This document shows positions 1-9,008 of a stretch of DNA of 64,000 nucleotides, piece by piece. The DNA comes from RPQJ01 sp963778185 (GTDB lineage Bacteria; Pseudomonadota; Gammaproteobacteria; Steroidobacterales; Steroidobacteraceae). The stretch lies in NCBI GenBank assembly GCA_963778185.1, contig CAVZTF010000003.1, positions 1,922,001 through 1,986,000 on the forward strand. The letters are read 5' to 3'. The translations under genes were made by a program, and so were the position numbers. The notes beneath the pieces were generated by a model. It had not been told where the DNA came from. It was given only the letters and a program-made list of their open reading frames with translations, and made no database searches. The first letter of the stretch is position 1; each line of letters opens with the position of its first letter.

Positions 1-1
1 G

Positions 2-409
2 CGGCAGCACCACCGCTTCTTCACGGACGAGGCAATGCCCATCGACGGCTTGCGTGACCTGCGCGCGGTGCTGTTCCCGCCGGTGCTCATGACGTTCTTC
101 ATCACGGCCTTCGCATTGCCGGCGGGGCTGTTGCTGGCCTGGATCGCCACGCCAAACGTCGCGTGGCTGTTCGTCGCGACGTCGCTGGGCTACTTCCTCA
201 ACTATGAGTTCCTGCACCTCGCCTACCACCTGCCGCCGTCGCATCCGATCGCGCGGTGGCGGCTCATCCGGCAGCTGAAGCCGCTGCACCAGGTCCACCA
301 CGACCCGACGCAGATGGCCCACTGCAACTTCAACATCACGTATCCGATCGGCGACGCCTTGTTCCGCACGCTGCGCAAAGGTGCCATTGGTCGGATCCGT
401 CGGGTCTGA
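2..409 (+). CDS. Fatty acid hydroxylase / sterol desaturase family protein, 5'-truncated by the window edge
   Basis: This is the C-terminal part of a membrane di-iron hydroxylase of the fatty-acid hydroxylase superfamily. The frame is open from base 2, upstream of the first ATG at 35, and starts inside a His cluster (RQHHRFF), so the gene begins outside the window. Further His ligand motifs follow: HLAYH and HQVHH near the C-terminus. Two hydrophobic segments lie between the first and second clusters, as expected for this family. The substrate cannot be told from sequence. The last six residues (GRIRRV) are encoded by a long palindrome shared with the convergent gene, so the natural C-terminus may have been altered by it. 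Confidence 0.75.
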   Translation, partial: RQHHRFFTDEAMPIDGLRDLRAVLFPPVLMTFFITAFALPAGLLLAWIATPNVAWLFVATSLGYFLNYEFLHLAYHLPPSHPIARWRLIRQLKPLHQVHHDPTQMAHCNFNITYPIGDALFRTLRKGAIGRIRRV

Positions 410-443
410 AACTCAGACCCGACGGATCCGACCACTGGCACCT
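379..443. repeat. Long near-perfect palindrome covering both stop codons of convergent genes; likely bidirectional terminator or REP-like element
   Basis: Arms at 379-409 and 413-443 are 31 nt each with one mismatch, separated by the 3-nt loop AAC. The TGA of the upstream hydroxylase (407-409) and the TGA of the convergent permease gene (413-415 on the minus strand) sit at the tip. Both proteins therefore end in the same residues, GRIRRV. Such a stem is far stronger than a usual intrinsic terminator and there is no U-run. A mobile palindromic repeat that landed at a convergent junction is plausible. Confidence 0.8.
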
Positions 444-1375
444 CGGTTGCCTCGACTGCGCGTCAGGCCGTCGGCGGCATAGATCGCGAGCGCCGTCCAG
501 ATCATCACGAAGCCGATGGCGCGGGAGCGCGGGAAGGGCTCGTGATAGAGGAACACGCCGAGCAGGAACTGCAGCGTCGGGCCGATGTACTGCAGGAGCC
601 CGAGGGTCGATAGAGGGATCCGGCGGGCGCCATAGGCGAAGAGTGCCAGCGGCAGCGCCGTGACCACGCCGCTCACGAGCAGCAGCGAATTGATCGTGGC
701 GCCTGAGTGCCCGAGCGTGCCCGTGCCCTGCTGCTCGCACCACAAGAGGAAAGCGATTGCGAACGGCGTGATCAGCAGCGTCTCCGTCGCGAGCCCCGGC
801 ACGGCCTCCACTGCGATGACCTTGCGGATCAGGCCGTAGGTGCCGAAGGTGGCCGCGAGCGAGAGAGCGATCCACGGCGGCCGACCGACGACGATCGCGA
901 GGTAGAGCACGCCGGCCGCCGCGAGGCCAACCGCCGTCCATTGCGCACGATTCAGCCGCTCCGACAGCACCAGGACCCCGAGCGCGATGTTGAGCAGGGG
1001 GTTGATGAAGTAGCCAAGGCTCGCCTCGACGACGTGGCCGCCGTTCACGGCCCAGATGTAGATCAGCCAGTTGACGCTGACGAGTACGGCCGAGGCTGCC
1101 AGCCTCATTCGTGTCCCGGAGTCCGCGAGCGCTGCCCGGACGGCGCCGAGTTCGCCACGCAGGGCGAGCCAGGCGAAGGCCGCGACGCAGCACCACACGA
1201 TGCGGTGGCTCATGATCTGCAGCGAAGGCACGCTTGCGAGCGCCTTCAGGTAGATCGGGAGGAGTCCCCAGATGGCGAAGGCGGTCACGGCCGCGGCGAG
1301 GCCCGAGCCGGCGTCCGACCGCCCAGCGTCGGTCTGCGTAGGAGGGTTGTCGTGGCCGGCCATGGGGGCGCGCAT
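413..1375 (-). CDS. rarD: RarD-type EamA/DMT-superfamily permease
   Basis: Predicted inner-membrane transporter of about 320 residues with some ten hydrophobic segments and two EamA-like halves. The N-terminal half contains the sequence AIWGLLPIYLKAL followed by SHRIVW, characteristic of the RarD subfamily, and YFINPLLNIALGVL is typical of its mid region. The substrate is unknown; the E. coli homologue is named for chloramphenicol sensitivity. Two ATGs are possible, at 1375 and 1363; neither has a clear ribosome binding site, and a longer frame to 1414 is less likely. The C-terminus GRIRRV comes from the palindrome at 379-443. Confidence 0.75.
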   Translation of the reverse strand: MRAPMAGHDNPPTQTDAGRSDAGSGLAAAVTAFAIWGLLPIYLKALASVPSLQIMSHRIVWCCVAAFAWLALRGELGAVRAALADSGTRMRLAASAVLVSVNWLIYIWAVNGGHVVEASLGYFINPLLNIALGVLVLSERLNRAQWTAVGLAAAGVLYLAIVVGRPPWIALSLAATFGTYGLIRKVIAVEAVPGLATETLLITPFAIAFLLWCEQQGTGTLGHSGATINSLLLVSGVVTALPLALFAYGARRIPLSTLGLLQYIGPTLQFLLGVFLYHEPFPRSRAIGFVMIWTALAIYAADGLTRSRGNRGASGRIRRV

Positions 1376-1471
1376 TGTCGCAGATTGCCGGAGAGCCTGA
1401 TCTCGGAAAGCCACGAGCGCAGCCGCCGGGCGCCCTCGGGCAAGCTAGCACCGCTTCACGACACCCTGGCC

Positions 1472-1831
1472 ATGCCCCTCGAGACTCCAAGGCTCAAGCG
1501 CGAATTCGAGACCATGCAGCGCATGGTCGGCATCTATTGCGCGGATCATCATGCGACCGGGGACGCGCGTCCCTGTCACGATTGCAGCGAATTCCTCGAC
1601 TATGCGGGGCGGCGACTGGAGAAGTGCCCGTACGGCGAGGGCAAACCGGTGTGCGCGAAGTGCCCCATCCACTGCTACAAGCGGGTCCAGCGCGAGCAGG
1701 CGAGGGCAATCATGCGTTACGCGGGGCCGCGTATGTTACTGCGCCATCCCTGGCTCAGTCTCACGCACGTGCTCGACAAGCTGCGCCGCGTCGAACATCC
1801 GATGGCCGCGCGACGCCGCGACCGGGGTTAG
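1472..1831 (+). CDS. YgbA-type nitrous oxide-stimulated promoter family protein
   Basis: A 119-residue protein rich in cysteine: C23, C35, C38, C52, C61, C64 and C68. The block HDCSEF ... CPYGEGKPVCAKCPIHCYKR is the signature of the small YgbA family, whose members are linked to recovery from nitrosative stress in enterobacteria. The Cys pattern suggests metal or Fe-S binding, which is inference. The start at 1472 is the nearest ATG before the conserved region; an internal ATG at MQRMVGIYC is possible. It diverges from the RarD-like gene with roughly 100 bp between starts. No NsrR-like operator was recognised upstream. Confidence 0.75.
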   Translation: MPLETPRLKREFETMQRMVGIYCADHHATGDARPCHDCSEFLDYAGRRLEKCPYGEGKPVCAKCPIHCYKRVQREQARAIMRYAGPRMLLRHPWLSLTHVLDKLRRVEHPMAARRRDRG

Positions 1832-1840
1832 ATCCTCCCG

Positions 1841-2035
1841 TCAGGCGGCGCGGCTCGCCCGCGCAGCGGCGACCGGGGAGCGCTCGGCCACCTGGTCCTT
1901 GAGAAACCCGTTCTCGGGCTTCCATTCCAGCGACTCGATCTTCCGGCGCAGGGCCTCGGTCTCCGCATCGGCGACGAGGCGGACCTTCGGTGAAACCCGG
2001 AGACTGCGATTGCTGATCCAGCTGAGACTCATCAT
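1841..2035 (-). CDS. Small hypothetical protein
   Basis: A 64-residue product that starts with a double ATG (2035 and 2032), preceded by an AGAGAGGA ribosome-binding sequence, which supports translation. The middle is predicted helical and charged (AETEALRRKIESLEW). No family was recognised. It is convergent with the YgbA-type gene, with 9 bp between the stops. The strong Shine-Dalgarno is the main argument that the gene is real. Confidence 0.45.
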   Translation of the reverse strand: MMSLSWISNRSLRVSPKVRLVADAETEALRRKIESLEWKPENGFLKDQVAERSPVAAARASRAA

Positions 2036-2351
2036 GATCCTCTCTGTTGCAGACACGCGACATCGACGGGTGATTCATTGCAGGTTGCGTGCCAGCCCCC
2101 TCTAAGTGGCGGCATTCCTCAGGATTTCCAGTTGAGAGTGCCCCCTCAGGGCAGGTCGGCAACCGGCCGCTGTCAAAGCGCGCGACAGCCTGCCGATGTC
2201 GCGTGACAGCAACAGCCAGCGCAAGTTGTGACGTGCGTCACGATTCTGGCCGCCGCGCCACGGTGACCTGACCGAAGGACTCCCCGCGGCAGCGTAGACG
2301 GCTGTCAGTTTTTTCGACGCCCCTGGGGCCCGGGCGCGGAGGGTTCCCGGG
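2036..2351. other. Intergenic region without a recognised gene
   Basis: About 316 bp between the small minus-strand gene and the nitroreductase stop. It presumably carries the promoter of the small gene. The only structure noticed is a 7-bp inverted repeat, CGCGACA at 2181-2187 and TGTCGCG at 2197-2203. No convincing ORF, tRNA or known riboswitch was seen. Confidence 0.5.
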
Positions 2352-3023
2352 TCAGAACCCCCGCAGGGTCGCAAACTCCTCGAGCCCGGCGCGATCCGTG
2401 CGCAGCCGGTTGATTGGCGCTTGCGGGTCGCGCAAGCCGAGCGCCATGCCGGCGAACAACATGAGCTGCGGCGGCACGTGCAGGCACTCGCTCACCGCCT
2501 GGTGCCAGGCCGACCAGGCTTCCTGCGCGCAGGTGTCGAGGCCGTGCTCGCGAGCGAGCAGCATCACGCTCTGCATGAACATGCCGAGGTCGGCCCATTG
2601 CGGCCGGCCCATGCCGCGGTCGATGAAGAAGAAGAGGCCCACCGGCGCGCCGAAGAACGAGTAGTTGCGCGCGAACTGACGCAGGCGGCCCAGCTTGTCC
2701 TCGCGCGCCACACCGATCGTCGCATAGAGGTCTTCGCCGCATTTGAAGCGCCGGGAGCGATACGGTTCCCACAGTTCGGGCGGATAGATGTCGTACTCCG
2801 GGGTCTCGCCGCGCGGGTTCAGCGGCAACTTCGCGCGGACGACGGCCACGAGTTCAACGAGCGGCGCGCCGGTGAGCACGTGAACGTGCCAGGGCTGCAG
2901 GTTGCCACCGGATGGCGAGCGGCGCGCCCCCTCGAGAATGGCGCGCACGGTCGTCTCGGGCACGGGCGTGTCCAGGTACGCGCGGCAACTCATGCGCGTG
3001 TCGATCGCGTCGGCTACGTTCAC
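2352..3023 (-). CDS. Nitroreductase family flavoprotein
   Basis: FMN-dependent NAD(P)H oxidoreductase of the nitroreductase fold, 223 residues. Family hallmarks are the N-terminal phosphate-binding segment TRMSCRAYLDTPV, then ARRSPSGGNLQPWHVHV, and the region MFMQSVMLLAREHGLDTCAQEAW. The physiological substrate is unknown. A GTG start at 3023 is chosen because GGAGG lies 7 nt upstream; the in-frame ATG at 3065 lacks such a site and would add a non-conserved extension. The gene diverges from an MFS permease with starts 41 bp apart, so they may share a control region. Confidence 0.8.
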   Translation of the reverse strand: MNVADAIDTRMSCRAYLDTPVPETTVRAILEGARRSPSGGNLQPWHVHVLTGAPLVELVAVVRAKLPLNPRGETPEYDIYPPELWEPYRSRRFKCGEDLYATIGVAREDKLGRLRQFARNYSFFGAPVGLFFFIDRGMGRPQWADLGMFMQSVMLLAREHGLDTCAQEAWSAWHQAVSECLHVPPQLMLFAGMALGLRDPQAPINRLRTDRAGLEEFATLRGF

Positions 3024-3063
3024 TTGCTTTCCTCCCGGGCGAACCGCGATTCTCGCAGGCGGC

Positions 3064-4281
3064 ATGAGTCGCAGTCACAAGATCCTGCTCCTGGCGAGTC
3101 TCTACGCGGCCCAGGGCCTGCCCTACGGCTTCTTCACCCAGGCGTTGCCGGTGCTGCTACGCGACGCGGGGCTCTCACTCAAGGCGATCAGTGCCACCAG
3201 CCTGCTGTTCCTGCCGTGGGCACTCAAGTTCCTGTGGGCGCCGTTCGTGGATCATCGCGGTACGCGCAGGCAGTGGCTGCTGCCCTTGCAGCTGGCAAGC
3301 GTGCTGGGTGCACTGGCGTTGTCCCAACTCGATCTCGGCCGCGGTTACCTGGTCGTGCTCGCCGCCGCCTTCCTCTTCAACGCTGTCGCCGCCTGCCAGG
3401 ACGTCGCGGCCGACGGGCTCGCGGTGCGCATCCTCGACACTCGTGAGCGCGGCCTGGCGAATGGCGTCCAGGTCGGTGCATACCGCATCGGCATGATTCT
3501 CGGCGGCGGCCTGCTGCTGTGGGTGTTCGCGAAAACCGGCTGGGCGACGATGTTCGCGTGCATGGCCGGGCTGCTCGCGATCACCGTGCTGCCGGTGCTT
3601 GGATTGCGTGAAGCGCCGCGCACGCATGCGGCGGCGAGTCCGAGAGCTGCGGAACTCGCGCTCGGATGGGTGCGCCGGCTGCGTGTGCCGGGCATGCTCG
3701 CGTTCGTCGCGCTCATCTGCTGCTACAAGTTCGGCGATTCGCTGGTGGCCTCGCTCATCGGCCCGTTCATGCGCGACTCGGGCCTCAGCAAGGAAACCAT
3801 CGCGCTCATGAAGGGCACGGTGGGGTCGGTCGCGAGCCTGGCGGGCGCCGCGGCCGGGGGCTGGCTCGCGTTCCGCGCCGGGCGCCGCCAGGCGCTGCTC
3901 GCCTGCGGGCTCCTGCAGACCGCGAGCCTGCTCTGCTACGTCGCCGCCGCGCTCGGCATCGGCGGCCTCGCGATGTTCTGGGTCGGCACGGTGACCGAGC
4001 ACCTGCTCGGCAGCATGGCGACGGTCGCGCTCTTCACGCTCATGATGGACGCGTCGGACCCGGAGCATGCCGGCACCGACTACACGCTGCTCGCCTGCGC
4101 GATCGTGGTCACGATGGGACTCGCGAACTTCACCGGTGCGGTGATCGCCGATGCGGCGGGCTACGCACCCGCATTCCTCGTTGGGTTCGCGCTCTCGGCG
4201 GCCGGCTGCCTGGCGCTGGTCCTCGGCATCGATGCCCAGCGGGGCCCCGCGCGGCTGCGCCTGGTCTGGCGCGCGACCTGA
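3064..4281 (+). CDS. AmpG-like MFS permease (PAT family)
   Basis: Integral membrane protein of 405 residues with about 12 predicted helices. The N-terminal region SLYAAQGLPYGFF followed by LLFLPWALKFLWAPFVD is typical of the AmpG / acetyl-CoA transporter-like family. Canonical AmpG imports anhydro-muropeptides and is usually longer, with about 14 helices, so substrate identity is uncertain here. No beta-lactamase or AmpR gene is nearby. The start ATG at 3064 immediately precedes the conserved first helix. Confidence 0.7.
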   Translation: MSRSHKILLLASLYAAQGLPYGFFTQALPVLLRDAGLSLKAISATSLLFLPWALKFLWAPFVDHRGTRRQWLLPLQLASVLGALALSQLDLGRGYLVVLAAAFLFNAVAACQDVAADGLAVRILDTRERGLANGVQVGAYRIGMILGGGLLLWVFAKTGWATMFACMAGLLAITVLPVLGLREAPRTHAAASPRAAELALGWVRRLRVPGMLAFVALICCYKFGDSLVASLIGPFMRDSGLSKETIALMKGTVGSVASLAGAAAGGWLAFRAGRRQALLACGLLQTASLLCYVAAALGIGGLAMFWVGTVTEHLLGSMATVALFTLMMDASDPEHAGTDYTLLACAIVVTMGLANFTGAVIADAAGYAPAFLVGFALSAAGCLALVLGIDAQRGPARLRLVWRAT

Positions 4282-4332
4282 GCGTATCGCGCGGGCCCGG
4301 GATTTTCGCTAGGCTGCACGACCGAGGTAAGC

Positions 4333-4839
4333 ATGCAAGAACTCAAGGCCCTGGTCGCCGAGATCCCCGATTTTCCCCAGCCCGGCATCCTGTTCCGCGA
4401 CATCGGCCCGCTGCTGCGCGCCCGGTTCGGTGAAACGATCGCGGCGCTCGACGCGCTTTTCACCGAGCAGGAGTGGACCGGCGTCGATGCCGTGGCGGGC
4501 ATCGAGTCGCGCGGCTTCATCCTCGCGGCGGCCATGGCCGAGCGGCGAGCCAAGGGGTTCGTGCCGATCCGCAAGAAGGGCAAGTTGCCGCCGCCGGTGG
4601 TCGACATCGCCTACGAACTCGAGTACGGCGCGGGAGTGCTCGAGATGCAGCGCGGACGCGGCCGGCTGCTGCTCATCGACGACGTGCTTGCGACCGGCGG
4701 CACGCTCGGCGCGTCCGTCGTGTTGTGCCGCCAGGCAGGGTTCACGCTGCACGGGCTCGGCGTGCTGCTCGACCTCGGCCTCGCGCCCGGCTATCGCTGC
4801 GACGAGTTCGAGCCGCGCTCGGTCCTGAAATACGACTGA
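4333..4839 (+). CDS. apt: Adenine phosphoribosyltransferase
   Basis: Purine salvage enzyme forming AMP from adenine and PRPP in the cytosol. The 168-residue length is normal for the family. The PRPP-binding motif LLLIDDVLATGGTL is at residues 112-125. The N-terminal IPDFPQPGILFRDI and the segment VAGIESRGFIL are conserved APT blocks. A GAGGTAAG Shine-Dalgarno lies just before the ATG. It is followed 15 bp later by an MFS gene and then glnE, all in the same direction, suggesting one transcript. Confidence 0.95.
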   Translation: MQELKALVAEIPDFPQPGILFRDIGPLLRARFGETIAALDALFTEQEWTGVDAVAGIESRGFILAAAMAERRAKGFVPIRKKGKLPPPVVDIAYELEYGAGVLEMQRGRGRLLLIDDVLATGGTLGASVVLCRQAGFTLHGLGVLLDLGLAPGYRCDEFEPRSVLKYD

Positions 4840-4854
4840 GCCGGACCGGGCCCG

Positions 4855-6084
4855 ATGAACGTCCCCAGCCCTGCGCACGGTCCACGCCGCGCCGCGCTCG
4901 CGTTCATCTTCATCACCATCGTCCTCTCCATGCTGGCGCTCGGCATGATCATCCCGGTGTTGCCGGCGCTCATCGAGGGATTCATGGGCGGCGACATCGC
5001 GGGCGCGGCCAAGGTGTACGGCGTATTCGGCACCGTCTGGGCGCTGATGCAGTTCTTCGCCATGCCGGTGATGGGCGCGCTCTCGGACCGCTTCGGGCGC
5101 CGGCCGGTGATCCTGCTGTCCAATCTCGGCTTGGGCCTCGACTACGTCTTGATGGCGCTGGCGCCCAATCTCGCCTGGCTCTTCGTCGGTCGCGTGATCT
5201 CGGGGATCACGGCGGCGAGCGTCAGCACTGGCATGGCGTACGTGTCCGACGTCACGACCGTGGAGCGGCGCTCGGCGGGATTCGGCATGATCGGCGTCGC
5301 CTTCGGCCTCGGCTTCGTGCTGGGCCCGGCCCTCGGCGGCCTGCTCGGCAGTGTCGATCCGCGCCTGCCGTTCTGGGCGGCGGCAGGATTCAGCCTGGCG
5401 AATGCGTTGTACGGGCTGTTCGTGCTGCCCGAGTCGCTGCCGCCGGAGAAGCGGCGGGCCTTCTCGTGGCGACGCGCGAATCCCATCGGCTCGCTGAAGC
5501 TGCTGCGCTCGCATCCGGAGCTCTTCGGGCTGGCCGGCGTCGTGTTCCTGAGCAGCCTTGCGCACACGGCCTTGCCGTCCACCTTCGTCCTGTACGCCTT
5601 CTATCGCTACGGCTGGGACACCGGAAAGGTCGGCCTCACGCTCGCACTCATGGGGGCGTGCTCGGCGATCGTGCAGGGCGCGCTCGTCGGACAGAGCGTG
5701 CGCCGTTTCGGCGAGCGCCGCGTGCTGCTCGCGGGCCTGCTCGCCGGCACGGTCGGCTTCGTGATCTATGGACTCGCGCCGACCGGGGGCGTGCTGATGT
5801 TCGGGGTCGTGGTGGTCGCGCTGTGGGGCCTGGCGTCGCCGGCGGCCCAGTCGCTGATGACGCGGCACATCGGCCCCTCGGAGCAGGGCGAGCTGCAAGG
5901 CGCGAACGGCAGCGTGCTCGGCATCGCGATGCTGATCGGTCCCGGCCTGTTCGCAGGCACGTTTGCCTATTTCATTGGCGAGGGCGTGCGCTGGCACGTC
6001 CCGGGGGCCGCTTTCCTGCTGGCAGCCGCGATGCTCGCCGCAAGTGCGGCGCTCGCGTCCCGGGTGACTGCACGAAATGGCTGA
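4855..6084 (+). CDS. TCR/Tet-type MFS drug transporter
   Basis: A 409-residue, 12-helix major facilitator. Motif A appears as GALSDRFGRRPVILLS after helix 2 and motif C as GVAFGLGFVLGPALGG in helix 5, which marks the drug:H+ antiporter subfamily related to TetA. Substrate specificity cannot be read from sequence. The 3' end overlaps the start of glnE by 8 bp, implying translational coupling with an apparently unrelated housekeeping gene. Confidence 0.8.
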   Translation: MNVPSPAHGPRRAALAFIFITIVLSMLALGMIIPVLPALIEGFMGGDIAGAAKVYGVFGTVWALMQFFAMPVMGALSDRFGRRPVILLSNLGLGLDYVLMALAPNLAWLFVGRVISGITAASVSTGMAYVSDVTTVERRSAGFGMIGVAFGLGFVLGPALGGLLGSVDPRLPFWAAAGFSLANALYGLFVLPESLPPEKRRAFSWRRANPIGSLKLLRSHPELFGLAGVVFLSSLAHTALPSTFVLYAFYRYGWDTGKVGLTLALMGACSAIVQGALVGQSVRRFGERRVLLAGLLAGTVGFVIYGLAPTGGVLMFGVVVVALWGLASPAAQSLMTRHIGPSEQGELQGANGSVLGIAMLIGPGLFAGTFAYFIGEGVRWHVPGAAFLLAAAMLAASAALASRVTARNG

Positions 6085-8971
6085 CATGGCGTTCGACCTC
6101 GCGATGATTCCCGACGAGCTGCGACCCGGTCTCGAGCAACGCCTCGCGCAGTTCGCGGAACAGGGCGGCGTGCGGCCGCAGGGCACTGCGGCGCAGGCGC
6201 TGGCCGCGAGCCTGCCCCTGGTGTGGGCCTGCAGCGACTTCGTTGCGGACGCCTGCCAGCGCGATCCGGCCCTGCTTGGATGGCTCGCGGGAGCCGGCCG
6301 GTTGCTCGAGGGATCGACACGAGAATGGCTCGCCGTGGACCTCGAGGCGCGGGTCGGCACGTCCGCGGACGCCGCTTCCTTCATGGAGGAACTGCGGCGC
6401 TTCCGCCGCCGCCAGCTGGCGAGAATCGCGTGGCGCGACCTCGCGGGCATCGCCGACCTGGAGGCCGTGCTGCGCGAGCTGACCCTGCTTGCCGACGTGT
6501 GCATCACATCGGCCTGTGCTCGCGCGGCACGCGAGCTCGCTGTACGGCACGGCACGCCGCGTGGCGCGGACGGCCGCGCGCTCGAACTGCTGGTGCTCGG
6601 CATGGGCAAGCTCGGTGGCGGCGAACTCAACTTTTCTTCGGACATCGACCTCGTGCTGCTCTTCGCGGAGCACGGCGACACGGACGGCCCGCGACCGTTG
6701 TCGCACGAGGAGTGGTTCATCCGCACCGGCCGGCGCGTCGCGCAGATGCTCGGTACCGTCACCGCGGATGGTTTCGTCTATCGCGTGGACCTGCGGCTGC
6801 GCCCTTTCGGCGACTCCGGGCCGCCGGTCGTGAGCTTCGACGCCTTCGAAGATTACCTGCAGCAGCACGGGCGCGACTGGGAGCGCTACGCCTACGTCAA
6901 GGCGCGGCCGGTGAACGGCAACGGCTACGACGAGCTGTACCGCAACGTGTTGCGACCGTTCGTCTACCGGCGTTACCTCGACTTCAGCGTGTTCGAATCG
7001 CTGCGCGAGATGAAGGACCTCATCTCGCGCGAAGTGGCGCGGCGTGAGTTGCGGGACAACGTGAAGCTCGGTCCCGGCGGCATCCGCGAGATCGAGTTCA
7101 TCGTCCAGGCCTTCCAGCTGATACGGGGCGGCGGCAATCCGCGTCTGCAGACGCGCAGCCTGCTCGAGGCGCTGCCGCTGCTCGAGGGCCAGAAGCTGCT
7201 GTCCGCGACGGCCGTGGCGGAGCTGGGCGATTCGTACCGGTACCTGCGGCGCCTCGAGAACCGGCTGCAGGAGCGCAACGACGAACAGACGCACGAGCTG
7301 CCGCAGGACGGCGCCGGCCGCGCACGGCTCGCGCTCGCAATGGGAGCGGGTGGCTGGCCGACGCTCGAAGCCGAGATCGCCCGCCACCGGGACCGCGTGA
7401 GTGCGCACTTCCGCAAGCTCATCTTCGGTCCGGCACAGCCCGGCGAGGAGAATGACCCGTCGCGCGCACTCGCGACCATCCTGGAGTCGGGGTTCGGCGA
7501 CGAGCGGCGCGCCCAGATGCTGCGTGACGCCGGCCTGCGCGAGGCCGGGCCGATCGCCGCGCGGTTGCGACTGCTGAAGGAGAGCGCCTACTACCGCCGC
7601 CTCGACGAGACCGGCCGGCGGCGGCTGCAAACCGCGCTGCCGCGACTGCTGTTCGACGTCGCCGGCAGCGCCGCCGAGGACGAGTCACTGGGTCGGCTGC
7701 TGCAGGTCATCGAGCGCATCGGGGGGCGCACCGTCTACCTGGCGCTGCTGAACGAGAACGAGGTGGCGCGTCGCCGCCTGGTCGAGCTGTGCTCGCAGTC
7801 GCAATTCCTCACCGACCAGATCGCGGCGTTTCCACTGTTGCTCGACGAGCTGCTCGACGAGCGGCTCTTCGAGACCACGCCGACGCGCTCGGAATTCGAG
7901 CGCGACCTGCGCGCCCGCATGGCGGCCGGCAACGCCGAGGATCCCGAGGACCAGGTCGAGCTGCTGAGGCAGTTCCAGCGTGCGGCGGTGTTCCGCGTGG
8001 CCGTGCCGGACCTCACGGGACGGCTGCCGCTCATGAAGGTAAGCGACCGCCTCACCGACATCGCCGAGCTGATCGTGGGCGAGGCGCTCGACCTGTCGTG
8101 GGGACAGATCGTGGCGCGCCACGGACTGCCGCGCTACGGGCCTGCCGAGGAGATGCTCGCGACGGCAGGCATGGTGGTGGTGGCTTACGGAAAGTTCGGC
8201 GGCATCGAGCTCGGCTACGGCTCGGACCTCGACCTGGTGTTCCTGCACGACTCCGCTGGCGAGCTGCAGCGCACCGAGGGGCCGACCGTGGTGGACAACG
8301 GCGTGTTCTTCCTGCGCATGGTGCAGCGGCTCGTGCACCTGCTCACCGTGCACTCGGCGGCGGGGCGACTCTACGAGGTGGACACGCGCCTGCGCCCGAG
8401 CGGCAAGGGCGGGCTGCTGGTCCAGAGCCTCGAGGGCTTCGGCGACTACCAGCGCGGCGAGGCGTGGACCTGGGAGCACCAGGCGCTGCTACGGGCGCGC
8501 GCCGTTGCGGGCCCGCCCGCGCTGCGCCAGCGCTTCGAGGCGTTGCGCCGGGACATCCTGCGCTTCGGCATCCGTCGTGCGACCCTGCGCGACGACGTGC
8601 GTGCGATGCGTGAGCGCATGCGGGCCGAGCTGTCGCGCTCGGGCCCGGGGCGGTTCGACATCAAGCAGGACGCGGGCGGCATCACCGACATCGAGTTCCT
8701 CGCGCAGTACTGGACCCTGCGCTGGTCCGACCGCTACCCGGAGCTCGTCACCTTCTCGGACAACATCCGCCAGCTCGAGAGCCTGGCCTCCGCAGACCTC
8801 GTCCCCCAGCAGATCGTGGACGTGCTCACCGGCGCCTATCGCGCCTACCGCCAGCGCATGCACCATCTTTCGCTCGACGCGGCCGACACGGTCGTGCCGG
8901 CCGGGGAGTTCGCCGAGACGCGCGCGGGCATTTCCGCGATCTGGAGCACGACGATGGAGCGGGACGCCTAG
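6077..8971 (+). CDS. glnE: Bifunctional glutamine synthetase adenylyltransferase / adenylyl-removing enzyme
   Basis: Controls glutamine synthetase by adenylylating it and by phosphorolytic deadenylylation, under PII control. The 964 residues carry two nucleotidyltransferase domains: the first active site, GMGKLGGGELNFSSDIDLV, begins near residue 174, and the second, AYGKFGGIELGYGSDLDLV, near residue 703. Each is followed by the family's glutamine-synthetase adenylyltransferase helices (GPGGIREIEF and QDAGGITDIEF). Length and order match the family. The ATG overlaps the preceding MFS gene. Confidence 0.95.
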   Translation: MADMAFDLAMIPDELRPGLEQRLAQFAEQGGVRPQGTAAQALAASLPLVWACSDFVADACQRDPALLGWLAGAGRLLEGSTREWLAVDLEARVGTSADAASFMEELRRFRRRQLARIAWRDLAGIADLEAVLRELTLLADVCITSACARAARELAVRHGTPRGADGRALELLVLGMGKLGGGELNFSSDIDLVLLFAEHGDTDGPRPLSHEEWFIRTGRRVAQMLGTVTADGFVYRVDLRLRPFGDSGPPVVSFDAFEDYLQQHGRDWERYAYVKARPVNGNGYDELYRNVLRPFVYRRYLDFSVFESLREMKDLISREVARRELRDNVKLGPGGIREIEFIVQAFQLIRGGGNPRLQTRSLLEALPLLEGQKLLSATAVAELGDSYRYLRRLENRLQERNDEQTHELPQDGAGRARLALAMGAGGWPTLEAEIARHRDRVSAHFRKLIFGPAQPGEENDPSRALATILESGFGDERRAQMLRDAGLREAGPIAARLRLLKESAYYRRLDETGRRRLQTALPRLLFDVAGSAAEDESLGRLLQVIERIGGRTVYLALLNENEVARRRLVELCSQSQFLTDQIAAFPLLLDELLDERLFETTPTRSEFERDLRARMAAGNAEDPEDQVELLRQFQRAAVFRVAVPDLTGRLPLMKVSDRLTDIAELIVGEALDLSWGQIVARHGLPRYGPAEEMLATAGMVVVAYGKFGGIELGYGSDLDLVFLHDSAGELQRTEGPTVVDNGVFFLRMVQRLVHLLTVHSAAGRLYEVDTRLRPSGKGGLLVQSLEGFGDYQRGEAWTWEHQALLRARAVAGPPALRQRFEALRRDILRFGIRRATLRDDVRAMRERMRAELSRSGPGRFDIKQDAGGITDIEFLAQYWTLRWSDRYPELVTFSDNIRQLESLASADLVPQQIVDVLTGAYRAYRQRMHHLSLDAADTVVPAGEFAETRAGISAIWSTTMERDA

Positions 8972-8976
8972 CGGCC

Positions 8977-8982
8977 TATAAT
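8977..8982 (+). promoter_or_regulatory. Candidate -10 box upstream of the DUF6165 gene
   Basis: A perfect TATAAT lies 27 bp before the ATG at 9009, right after the glnE stop. The -35 position at optimal spacing (ATGGAG) matches poorly. A transcript starting near 8990 would give a leader of about 20 nt. This is a motif match only. Confidence 0.45.
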
Positions 8983-9008
8983 CGCGCAATCACAACCGAG
9001 CGAAGCCC

